Shown: piece after piece, positions 11,841 to 22,340 of the stretch
How the letters are laid out: each line of letters begins with the position of its first letter
How positions within the stretch are numbered: the first letter of the stretch is position 1
NCBI GenBank assembly: GCA_020137815.1
Contig: CM035356.1
Coordinates: forward strand, 6,634,082-6,698,081
DNA: 64,000 nt
Source of the DNA: Hormiphora californensis
Taxonomy: Eukaryota > Ctenophora > Tentaculata > Cydippida > Pleurobrachiidae
Direction: 5' to 3'
Notes under the pieces: generated by a model
What the model was told of the DNA's origin: nothing
What the model saw: only the letters and a program-made list of their open reading frames with translations
Database searches by the model: none
Translations under genes and position numbers: made by a program

Positions 11841-13568
11841 CTAATTTACTCGCCTGTTGTAGATGACAAGTTGATCCCCAAACTCAAGGGTAGCTTTGTG
11901 GTAATTATGCTCGTGTACAATTCGCCAATGACAGGCTGTGTTGCCCCACGCGCTATACCGCCAAAACACGTAATAATTAAAGCTCCCCATACACAGAATC
12001 ATCCTGGAAAGGTAGGTTTAGTTCACAACAATATTAATATATAAAACACGTATATATATTGACAATGTCTTAGCCTGCATGAGTCACACATTGTGATGTT
12101 ATATTCTAATTGAGCTGTGTTGTACTTACTCTGGACGATGGGCATTTCGAATGAAACTGTAATGATTCCTTCCCATGATGAGCTGCTTTCCTCCTCCAAC
12201 GTCTGTCATCTTGAGAGAGATTGGAGCACGGCCGTCCAGACGGGGGTAATCATTTACAGCGGTAGATATAAACTTCTTACTCCCAATACTCTTTATAAAC
12301 ATGGTCTTGGTCGCATCGAGTGTTTTTTCTGAGACCAGCAGCTCCTTAATCCTATCTTCCAGCTTCCTCGCAGTGTCCTTGTATTTACCAACAATCTCAG
12401 CTGCAAAATCCGTAGAGTTGAGCGTTTTGAAGAGATCTTGGACGTTAGCCCTGGCTGTTATCGAGTCACGTTGAATCTGCTCCACCTTCCGCCAGCCAGG
12501 CTGGGAAAGGAAAGAAAATTCTGCTTTCTTCAGCACTTTCATGTTACTGCACCTTTCTTCCGCGTTCATAAGAGCTACAGTAATCGCCATAACCCTGTCC
12601 GTGACCCGCTGTCTTTTGAAGACGAAATGTTTGAAAGCTGCTGGTGTGCCCGGGACGGTCCAGAGTCCAGTGTACTCGATTTTTTTCACTGCTGGGTTGT
12701 CCAGGACACTCTTTCCGAAATTTACTACATACTGGATAGCGCTTTCCACGTTGGGCAGAAATGGCGGTGTGCTGCTGCCACTCGCCCAGCTATTGATCGA
12801 AATCGAGGTACTAGATTGGATTTCCCTCATATAGTACTCGAATAATTTTCGATCAGCACCGCTGTCTACGGTACCGTTGTGTGTATTACCATTGTGGAAG
12901 TTCCATGTTATATTCCTCAGATTTATGTCGAACTTACGCTTCTCCTCCTTGGAATTGCTAGTAAACTTCACGACCACGAACACTTTTCCCCCGCTAACGA
13001 TGTTCCGTTGATAGTGTGTGCCGTATCGTTCGACAAATTCCTCGAACCTGCCCCCCTCTAGCATTGCAGCAGCATCTTGCTTGTAGCCAGTGGCAGCCTC
13101 GTACTCTGTGTCCGTGACTGCATCCACCGAGGCAATCAGAACGGTGTCCAGACTTGTCATGTTTGTTTTCCAGAGGAATCCAATGGAGCCTCCTCCTCCA
13201 CCCCTCCCCATCACGTTTGCAGAAAGGGAGACACCTACTTGTATCTTCTTTATGAACTCTTCCTTCGTCTCACAGAACTTCATTTGGTACTTCATGTTTA
13301 TAAAGCTGCTTTTCAGGAAGTGCTCTTTGGAAACTTCTACTGCATTGGTGTAGGTCCGTTGCAAAGTTATTGTGTTGTACCCCGTTCCGAATTCCTTCTT
13401 GTTCGTTGGGTAGTAGTCGTTGATCATTATCTTTCCCCTGATGTTGTCATGCTTGTAGGCGAAAGTCGAATGAGCCGCGAAGGCGACCAAGATCAGGAGA
13501 GGAGAAAACATAGCGATATATGGAAGAAGGGGCAAGAGGGCGGGTTTTAAAGGTTCACAGCTTGACAT
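11841..13568 (-). CDS. Secreted MACPF-domain (perforin-like) protein
   Basis: A large exon (13568-12130) ends in the donor GTAAGT. It joins in phase to 12003-11841, where a stop is reached, giving about 533 residues. The first ATG gives a 19-residue lead, but Met20 (ATG at 13511) begins a clean signal peptide (FSPLLILVAFAAHSTFA) and is the likelier start. The MACPF signature is visible as the RYGTHY motif followed by a Gly-Gly turn about 200 residues in, with an upstream glycine-rich GRGGGGGS segment. The C-terminal part has short repeats with Gly, Trp and HW pairs that resemble a beta-trefoil or another lectin-like fold (inference). Such proteins are secreted and form pores in immunity, venom or development; which applies here is unknown. 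An alternative 3' exon near 11660-11740 has a similar Trp-rich open frame but does not join in phase. Confidence 0.85.
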
Positions 13569-14970
13569 GGTAATTGGCGACCTTACTCTCTAACTTTTAA
13601 GCGTTCATGGTTTGACAGCCACTCTAACAAAGAACAATACGGAAGGAGTCTGTGGCCTGGCCGACTATAATAGTTGTCGATATGATCAGTCCTTTGATGA
13701 GAACTGTGCCTGGACAAAAGGAACAAAACACAACAAGATTATTGGGGGGGGCAATTATTGCAGCAGCTGCAGATCAGTTCTGAGAGATTTATTGGGCACG
13801 TCGCGGCCAAAAGAGATTTACTGCTGTCAAAAGAAGAGGGGTGGATAGGAATTACAGTTCGTGCTAATCAATTCCTGGGACTAGTTTGAACTGTTCTCGT
13901 CTCTCTGATCCTCTTTTTAAATTCTCGCCCTCTTTCCTGGGACTAGTTTGAACTGTTCTCGTCTCTCTGATCCTCTTTTTAAATTCTCGCCCTCTTTCCC
14001 TGGCTTTCCTTCTCTATTTTATATTCTCCAGAATAAAAAAAGAGAATCAGAGGGGAGAAATGAGAACAGTTCAAATTGAGAAAGGTTAGAGGGGATATAA
14101 TCTTGCCTCGCTCGACCATTGCGCCCCAGGATATAAAATAGGGAGGGAATGTGGTATCAAAAATTGGCTCAAAATGAATATGAGTAATACTCATATATAT
14201 TCATTTTGAGCCAATGTTTGATAACACATTGTACCACCATTTGTTTTGGGAGACATGTTCGAGCAAGGCAAGCTACCAGTTCATTCTATAACTGTAACCA
14301 ACCGTTCGAATGATGGGGAAATCTTCTAAAAATAGTGCACCAGTTGCAGGGCACCAGTCATAGGTAACGCATTGTAGTTTTCATACTTACCAATGAAAAT
14401 GCTGGGTTAAATGTAAAATTATTAGGTTATAAGAATAGGAATAAATTAAATTGTATTTAAAGAATAACAAAATGTGTGTATTGACTATTGAGGGAGAAAA
14501 TATCAGTAGTAAGTATTCTAGTACATAGTAACAATAATCTGTACATATATATCTGAATGATATCTTTCAGAACCGAGCCGGGACCCAGAACCCTTCTGAT
14601 ATTCAAGTCACTTTCACCACCCCTGTACCTAACTAAGCACTGCCCCTACCCTATAAAATCTTATCAATTCCTCGTCAAGAATATATATTCCAGGAACCGA
14701 CCGAAACAAGTAAACAACCAATCAGAACTCGTTATTTAGGTCACGTGACTGGTTATCAGCCAATCAGGGACTAGTATTTCCTGATTCGGTCGGTTCCTGA
14801 TATATTCAGTACGTTAGAACCTAATATCATCGAGAAATATCCCTGTTCTCCAATTAAACAGCGAAACAATATCACAGCTTGATCACTCGAGATTATAAGA
14901 TGGTAATATATGCCGCAAAAGAGGGGTATAATAAACATACTAGATCGTTAATTAAAATTAAAAAGAGTCA
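13569..14970. other. Intergenic with duplications, a hairpin and hAT MITE copy 3
   Basis: A 61-bp segment beginning GGGACTAGTTTGAACTG is tandemly duplicated at 13878-13998, and part of it recurs inverted at 14030-14085. A hairpin (ATTGGCTCAAAATGAATATG and its complement) lies at 14162-14212. An open frame at 13612-13848 has no recognisable domain. The hAT MITE at 14691 is listed separately. Confidence 0.55.
14691..14799 (+). mobile_element. hAT-type MITE, copy 3
   Basis: This 109-bp copy has perfect CAGGAACCGACCGAA / TTCGGTCGGTTCCTG ends and the 8-bp duplication ATATATTC on both sides. GTCACGTGAC and both CCAAT-like words are intact. Confidence 0.97.
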
Positions 14971-15612
14971 CTACGCATTTAGGAGTTGATCCTTATCATC
15001 TGATTCACCCTCGTCTGTTGATGGCGGTGGGTTCGATGGGGGTGTTGGGGGTCTCTCAGACTCAACCAAAGGTTTAAACTCTACCGTTGTTGTTGATGAT
15101 TGTTTTACTACTACTTTGGTCCTGAAAATATATTTAGTAAGAAGGTGATATAGTGTTTAGGAGTTAGGTCGTTTTTTTTGTCTTGTTGAAGAACGGCTGT
15201 GTAGTCCCAGTCTGTACAATATAAAATGGAAGTTTTTAGTCATGTTTTTTACATCAATCTATCATATAGTGTTTAGTTTTACTGTCACGTATCTAATCTA
15301 ATTAATCTGGTGTCTAGTTGTCAGTGTCTGAAGCAGATTGTCTTTAGTTGTCAGTGTCTGAGCAGATTGTCTTTAGAGTTGTCAGTGTCTCTGTCAGCTC
15401 CGTGAAACAGTCCTATTGACATACAACAAATCAGTGTTACTATTCCTGGCCCCTCCAGCTCCAGACGTTGATCCAGTTGGTCGTCTGACTTTCTTTAGGC
15501 TATGTTCTGAAGATTGACACCCACACAGAGATTTGAGGCATCCACACAGCCTACTACACAAATATAATGGTAACCTAGGGGAATCAGGATTAGTTATCAC
15601 GGTAACAGACAT
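14971..15612 (-). CDS. Small Cys-cluster protein with acidic tail, function unknown
   Basis: Two exons, 15612-15425 and 15121-14971, join in phase (donor GTATGT, acceptor TTTTCAG) to give 112 residues. The N-terminal half has the Cys-rich run LCSRLCGCLKSLCGC, which could bind metal or be palmitoylated. It is followed by a Gly/Ser/Lys linker. The C-terminal half ends PPTPPSNPPPSTDEGE then SDDKDQLLNA, a Pro-rich and acidic tail. No family is recognised. The matching phase across the intron and the biased composition are the support. Confidence 0.55.
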
Positions 15613-16250
15613 GTTAACACCAATTGTTAACTTCTCGTTGACATCTAATTATTGTCAATCAAGCCAGATCGGTCACAATTTAGACGTTTGTGTGACGTTC
15701 ATGGCGGACGCGAGGTTATCAAAATGGAGTTCCTTGCGCGGCGCGCGGTCAATGACCATATATGGTCATCAAGTTTCGCGGTCAATGACCATAAATGGTC
15801 AAAAAAATTCTGAAAAGCTATAAAAAATTAGTCAAAATCAAATGTTCAAGGCTTCAATTTTCAACTTTAAGATGTAAAATTGAACATACCATGTGCATAC
15901 GCATGGAAGACAGCAGATGCTAATTAGACAAGAATTTCATCCACAATTTCGGTGTCATGGCGTCGGGTGGTTGTCCCTGTAATAACTCCATGTCTGTTTC
16001 TGGGTATTCATCATGTGGTAATTCATCGTGGGTCATGTGGTACCTGTTGGGTTGAGTACGTGGTAGCTGAACTATGTAATGCAGTAAAACCCGATTTACC
16101 GGGGAAAACCTTTTCACACGAGTGGCCACGAGCATCCCGGTAAATCGGGGCCCGACTGTAAATTTGTGAAATTCCATATAAATACTAGTAGTAAATACCC
16201 CTCCCCCTCTAAGTCGAATAGTTCATCATACATATATTGCCTGTGAATAT
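15613..16250. other. Intergenic with a pogo-like MITE at 16082-16158
   Basis: CAGTAAAACCCGATTTACC at 16082 and CGGGGCCCGACTG ending 16158 bound a 77-bp element of the degenerate pogo/Tigger type. At 15740-15800 the word GGTCAATGACCATA(T/A)ATGGTCA occurs twice. No exon is seen. Confidence 0.5.
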
Positions 16251-16262
16251 GCATGACGAATC

Positions 16263-16673
16263 ATCTATATTATAAAGCAGAGAACAGTGCAAGACAAAAT
16301 TTGGGGGGGGGGGGTTTTAGGGTTTGCACGTGGAAAATTGACGTGTTGTTAGGGATGGTTGGTGGGGTTTGGGGAGTTGCCATGATGGTGGGCAAGAGTG
16401 TTAATACTGCACGTGCATGTTGTTGGGTGTTTTATTGCGTGTTCCTGTGGTGTTTTGTGGTGTTTGGCCATCTACTGCTGCGGCCCCGATGAATGCCAAA
16501 GATTTTCTACCAATTCGTATCCCCTTTGATAACTCTACACAGCTCCAGTTCTACGGATCTTTATCACCTGATTCGGTATGTTCTTCAGCTGCAGTACTCT
16601 AAAGACTTCCCTGTACCAGCTTCCATTATATTCACCAGCCCGATATGAAGAAACGACGATAGAGAGAAAGAGG

Positions 16674-16719
<46 letters not shown>

Positions 16720-17985
16720 GGGGGGAGGGAATCGAATGATGGGGTGAGAGGGATAGAGAGAGAGGGGGATAGGGGATAGATGGAGACTATCCATTGGAGA
16801 GGGGACAGGGAAAGAGAGGGAGATGGAGAGGGGGAGAGAGAGACATGGAGATGGGGGGGGGGGAGGGGATGTTATAGGATTCCAACTGGCTGTAAGGGGG
16901 TTATGGGGTGAGTTGGTCAACATAGCGGGGGCGGGGGGAAGGAGGGTGTTGGGGAATGATTATTCAATAATGTGGGGCGAGAGCAGTCAGTAGATATTGA
17001 GAGGATTCGATAGGGGTGGGGGAGTCAGTAGGGGGCGAGAGTAGTTTTGGGTCTTTTGCCTGGGCTCTCTAGTCTATATTATAAAGCAGAGAACAGTGCA
17101 AGACAATTGGTTTTTGGGGGGTTTTAGGGCTTGCACGTGCAAAATTGACGTGTTGTTAGGGGTGTTTGGTGGGGTTTAGGGCGTGCACGTGCGTGTGTAA
17201 AAGTTTTCTAAACTTGGGGGATAATAGCTTTTTGGAAAGAGCTTGAGATTATTTTTCTAATGAGCCCAAGATTTTCGGAATTGGCTGAGAAATAACTGAG
17301 TAATGGGGGAAATGGTGAAAAATGCGCCGAAAATGGGGACTTTTTAAACTGCTACAGAACACAGATTGAGAGAGGGGTGAGGGGAGTATTCATTATGGCG
17401 TTATAGGGGAGTGAATAGAGGGTGCGATGGAGTGAATAGGGGACAATATGATTCAGTAGTCAATAGGGGCCGAGGGGATTAAGAGGGCCGAGGGGGATAA
17501 GAGGGCTGAAGGGGATAAGAGGGGTGAAGACTGAGGGGAGTCAACAGGGGGAAGGGGGCGTGTAGTATGATCTCGCGACCGGAGGTGCCGCGAAGCGGCG
17601 CCGTAGGGAGCAAAGTAGGCATCAGTCAGGGATCGGGATTGAGAGGAGTCAATAGGGTGCGAGAGTTTTTTGTTCTTTTGCCTGGGCTTTCTAGTCTATA
17701 TTATAAAGCAGAGATGGTTGCAAGACAAAATTTGGGGGAGGAGGGGTTTTTAGGGCTCGCACGTGCAAAATTGACGTGTTGTTAGGGGTAGTTGGTGGGG
17801 TTTGGGGAGTTGCCATGATGGTGTGCAAGAGTGTTAATACTGCACGTGAATGTTGTTGGGTGTTGTATTGCGTGTTTCTGTGGTGTTTTGTGGTGTTTGG
17901 CCATCTACTGCTGCGGCCCCGATGAATGCCAAAGCCTTTCTACCAACGTATCCCCTTTAATAACTCTACACTGCTCTAGTTCAAT
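16263..17985 (+). mobile_element. Tandem Helitron-like non-autonomous copies
   Basis: Three copies begin TCTATATTATAAAGCAGAG, at about 16264, 17072 and 17695. The first and third share about 290 bp ending near CTGCGGCCCCGATGAATGCC; the second is truncated and diverged. The second and third starts directly follow GGGCT(C/T)TCTAG, and an 18-bp hairpin GTGCCGCGAAGCGGCGCC sits at 17585. A 5' TC, a 3' CTAG and a GC hairpin are Helitron traits, so a head-to-tail array is the likely reading. The hairpin lies farther from CTAG than usual, and there is no Rep/helicase ORF. GA tracts occupy 16670-16850. Confidence 0.55.
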
Positions 17986-18440
17986 AAATAATAGCCTTAT
18001 AACGAATTGCAACTAAATATAGTTCATTACCAAAGAAATTTCGCCGCGGGACAATGAAGCAATTTTACGGAAGAACGATTCGTTAACGATTCGCTAAATG
18101 AAATCGTTAAAATTCGTAATTAGCTAGTTCCAATGTTGCTTGCAAAATAGCATGTTACAGACAACATAGTACCATCCCCCGGCCTCCGTGAAATTCTGGT
18201 AAGCCAAGGAAACTAAGAAAAACTTCTCGAATGGATGAGTACAATCCCCTCTCCTAGATAGCAGGATAAAAACCACAGGGTTATCTGTATTACAATACAG
18301 TTGCATATGTGTGATTATGAAACAGTGACATCAGTCTTATCGCATTTCTATAAACACGCCGTCGTTTCTGCTTGGTGTCTCATGTTGTATTGAAGCCGAC
18401 TGTATATAATTCCTATCGTGTAAATGTTCCGTATAGTATT

Positions 18441-18699
18441 ATGTTTCGAAGACAGAAGAAAGCCAGTTCCATTGCTAAAGAAGAGAGCTCTAATATAATA
18501 GTTGCTAAGGACAGTGTTGCTAAGGACGCTGTTGCTAAGGACGCTGTTGCTAAGGACGCTGTTGCTAAGGACGGTGTTGCTAAGGACGCTGTTGCTAAGG
18601 ACGCTGTTGCTAAGGACGCTGTTGCTAAGGATGATGAGTGGGAACTACTTAGTTCAGATTCAGAATTCCATGATGCAGAACATTGTCCGCCGGAACAAG
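18441..18699 (+). CDS. Putative first exon with a pentapeptide repeat (VAKDA)n
   Basis: From ATG 18441 the frame reads a basic start (FRRQKKASS), then nine Val-Ala-Lys-Asp-X pentads encoded by a 15-bp tandem repeat (18502-18630), then an acidic segment DDEWELLSSDSEFHDAEH. It ends at a possible donor CAAG|GTTAGT. No downstream exon could be joined. It could be a coding minisatellite in a low-complexity protein or a chance open frame in a repeat. The acidic non-repeat end favours coding slightly. Confidence 0.35.
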
Positions 18700-21663
18700 G
18701 TTAGTTTGAATGTATTGGCTTCCGGGATAGTTATTCATGATGTTTGATAATAACAGCGGCGAACAAGAATATTTGAACTGCATGTGCAGTAAAACCCTGA
18801 CCCATTCTCGTTTCTCTCGGAGCGCGCGAGAACTGTGGTCAGAGCATTGGCGTGACAGGTAAAACCCCGAATAACTAGACCTCAATTTACCGGGGAGGAT
18901 TCGGTCGAGTCCGGTAAACCGAGGTTTGACTATAACATAAAGATCATAATGCAATTGCAAGTGCAACAAATAACTTACCAACAACCACGAAATCCCCTTA
19001 AACACGGCCATCTAGTTGGATTAGGGTAGGTGCAGCACGTGGTGGGTTGTCTAGTACATCGGGAATCAACGGTAGACGTTTTAAACACTTTCCCACATCC
19101 CCTGCAGAGTTTTGAATTGGTTAATTACTGTTGGCTATTACAATCGTGCACACACTCTGAGTATAACTTTGCCTTGCTCGACCCTCTCTCACCGCACGAT
19201 GGCAGACACTACAGATATTGTAAAGGATATCTAGATCACACTCACTCGCAGAGATATTCACCCCCTTCTTCAACTACCGAGATGCGCACTTCCCCAGCAC
19301 TAGTTGGTTCATCCCCTAGAGAGTGTTGACCTGAAAACGAGACGGCATAACAGTGAAACCTCGATTTAACGGAACCCTAAACGTCGAAAATTGTACCGAA
19401 TTGCCACAGTACATATTTGAAAGACTATAGTGGTGGTAGTAAGGAAGTAAGATTGTCACGGATTGTCAGAGACCTACCTAACGGGTTTTTTAGGTAAACC
19501 GATCTGGTAGTCCAAGAAGTGTCAGCTGTGTCAGAGTCATTATGAGATCGAGACTCATCCGCGATGTTGTCACTACCTGGTTCGTCGCTTCTACTGTCAC
19601 TAGCTGTCAGGTCGCTTCTACTGTCATAATCTATTGTTGACATGATCTGTTTCTGTCAGAGTCTTTATCTGTTTCTTTCAGAGTGTTTGTCAGAGTGTTT
19701 GTCAGAGTGTTTGTCAGAGTGTTTGTCAGAGTGTTTGTCAGTTTGTTTGTCTCAGTTTTAGTTACTTTCTGAGTTGGATAACGCTCTGTAGAATTTTGCC
19801 ATGGAGATCTTGTGTAGACCTTCCTGCACCTATTTGATATATAGTCTTGAAATGAAGGCTCCTGATATAGTCTTGCAGTTGAGACAGAGCCTGGGGCCTC
19901 TCCTTGTAGTCTTGAATTGGAGCTGCTGGGGCCACCTAGCTCCAAAAAGTGGCTGGGGTCGAGGTTGGGGTCGCTCCAGATAGCGGCGATGCTGGGATCG
20001 AGGCTGGGGTTGAGCAGCACGTGTTTGTTACATGCTAAGGAAATAGGTTTCAGTTTTTATTGGGTAGAACTTATACATAAATCTAGCCATAAACAACTAG
20101 GTATAGAAAATACAAGCAATTGCCCAAAACTAATATCACGGGAAGTTAACAGAGCAACAGTCAGAGAGATCCATCAAACTATAATTCATTTCTATCTCGC
20201 TTCTTCATTTCTTCCCCTCTCTTCTACAGTAGTAGCAAACTACTCTTTATATGCACCACTCTTTGTTAACTAGATTCTAGCTTCATTTGACGAGATTTCG
20301 TAGAACTGCCGTAGAAGTTACAGAGTTATAGGGAGAACAATATAAGACATAAGTGAAGAGGGGCAAGTGAAGAGGGGCATTAGGGTGGGGAGAGAGGAAG
20401 AGGGGTATTAGGGTGGGGAGCTGGGGACTGCAGCGGCAACAAGGGGACAGCATTGTATGAAAGTTATAGGGTGGCTTGTAACTGGATTGTCCTCTATCTT
20501 TGACAGGTTGACCCGGGGGAAGGAATGAAAGGGTGCTGTACAAGAACAATAGTCGAGAGTATAAGAGATAGAGAGCGATAGAGAGAGAGAGGAAGAGAGA
20601 GAGAGAGGGGAGAGAGAGGAGAGAGAGAGGAGATAGAGAGGAGAGAGATGATAGAGGAGAGGAGAGAGTGAGAGAGAGAGAGAGAGAGAAAGTGCAGAAG
20701 AGAGGAGAGATGAAGAAGAGCGAGAGAGAAGCGCAGAGAAGAGAGGAGAGGAGGGCAGAGGAGGGAGAGAGGGAGAGATGGCAGATACTCGAGAGCGAGA
20801 GAGAGAGAGAGGAGATAGAGAGAAGTTCTCTATCTTCTCTCTAGTACTATACTATCTCGTATCTCTCGTGCTACTACGTCTGCTCGATCGAAGCGATGAT
20901 ATAGTCTAGACTCTATATCGCTCTCTCCTCTCTCGTTCTTATCTCTCTCTCTCATCTCTTTCCACTCTCCGTCTCTCTCTCACTGGAACAATGGCAGAAG
21001 ATCGGCACCTTAACGGACCTTGTTGTGCAGTGGGTAAAAAGAGGGGGGCCAATGAGAGAGAGGGGGGCAAGAGAGAAACATTCAGGAGAATCTTCTACGA
21101 GATACGCTTCAGGAACTTTTTGTGTCTACACATACCCCTCTTCTTACTAAGTATGTACTACTATTTCATGCTGGTTGAGTAATGGACAGGCTGTACCGGC
21201 CCAGTGGCCGATCTGAGCTGAGATAGATATAAAGAGGAGAATGTGGCACACGACATCACAAGATATAGTTCGTGCATTGAGTTCGTGCTCAGACTCAGAG
21301 CTGATTATCAACAATTGTTAGACCACACGATATACCAATTGCACAATCACTAATAGAACAAGATAGAGAATGGTACTGAGACATAGATCGCACTGATGAC
21401 AAATTGAATATACGCCTAGTAAAGATGATGAGAAAGTGATCATCATGCTTAAGACTTCAATGCCATAGCTTCAATGTCTATAAGCACCCCGATCTGAGCA
21501 CTGTTGCAATGCAAAACGGAATCTATTCCGAATGTACCTGAAATCTTGAATCTAAAAGACCTTGAATCTAGAAGAGCTTGAACCGAGAACATCTTGAATC
21601 TAGAAGATCTTGAACCGAGAACATCTTGAATCTAGAAGATCTTGATCTAGAAAGAGAGAGATG

Positions 21664-21702
<39 letters not shown>

Positions 21703-22313
21703 AATTTAAAGAGGGACTATTACATGCGAAAGTGCGGGGAGAAGGAAACTGTACGTTAGTACACTTTATGAAATCCAAAAGAAAAGATGTAAGAGCCGGT
21801 TTCTAATTACGCGGGAGTGTAAAAGCTCTTAGTAAATTTCCTAGTAGTTCTTTTATACATTACTATTTACTTGGAAATTGAAAATGCCATTCATATTATA
21901 TCCCCAGAACTTTTTATTGAGTAACGAATATTCTATACCGTATATAATCCCTCATAGTGGGGCCCTTATTATAGTAGCAGTAGCTAATACTAATCATATA
22001 CGACCTCCACTAGACCAAACACCCCATACCAATCCCCTAAATTGGTCCTCCATACACATAATATGTACCTGGTAATGTAGCCATAATATGATGTTATAGC
22101 ATCTGGTAATGTAGCCACTCTTTGTGCTTCCCATATACATAGTAATACCCATCGAAACTGGTAGAGATTATGCATTTATCAGATAAAATTGGTATGTACG
22201 TGTAAAAGATAACCCGAATAACTTTGCGGATGGCATGTGTGTGTAAAAGATTACCCCAATAACTTTGCAGGTGGTATGTGTGTGTGTAGGAGATAACCCG
22301 AATAACTTTGCAG
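18700..22313. other. Repeat-rich stretch without a firm gene
   Basis: It holds a pogo-like fragment (18788-18933), a 12-bp repeat CAGAGTGTTTGT (19678-19740) and a long irregular GA/CT low-complexity block (20570-20985). A roughly 31-bp repeat (CTTGAATCTAGAAGATCTTG) runs at 21533-21650, followed by a GA tract. Open frames on both strands (19425-20020 minus, 20991-21182 plus) show no recognised domain. The missing 5' exons of the coiled-coil gene may lie here. Confidence 0.5.
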
Positions 22314-22340
22314 GTGGTATGTGTTTCTATCTGGGATAAA
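22225..22340 (+). repeat. Tripled 3' splice site of the C2 exon
   Basis: A 43-44 bp unit containing ATAACTTTGCAGGTGGTATG occurs three times, with AG-like positions at 22229 (mutated to CGG), 22270 and 22313. The last is the acceptor used to open the C2 exon. The upstream units carry the same exon start, GTGGTATGTG, but then run into a GTGTGT tract. Confidence 0.85.

Noticed and set aside
19425-20020. Overlapping minus-strand frames with TNTL and Ser/Asp-rich repeats
   Set aside because: The two frames are out of phase and separated by a stop. The repeats explain the openness. No splice partner was found.
20991-21182. 63-codon plus-strand frame with a hydrophobic end
   Set aside because: Considered as first exon of the coiled-coil gene, but no donor joins it in phase to the C2 exon and it has no C2 character.
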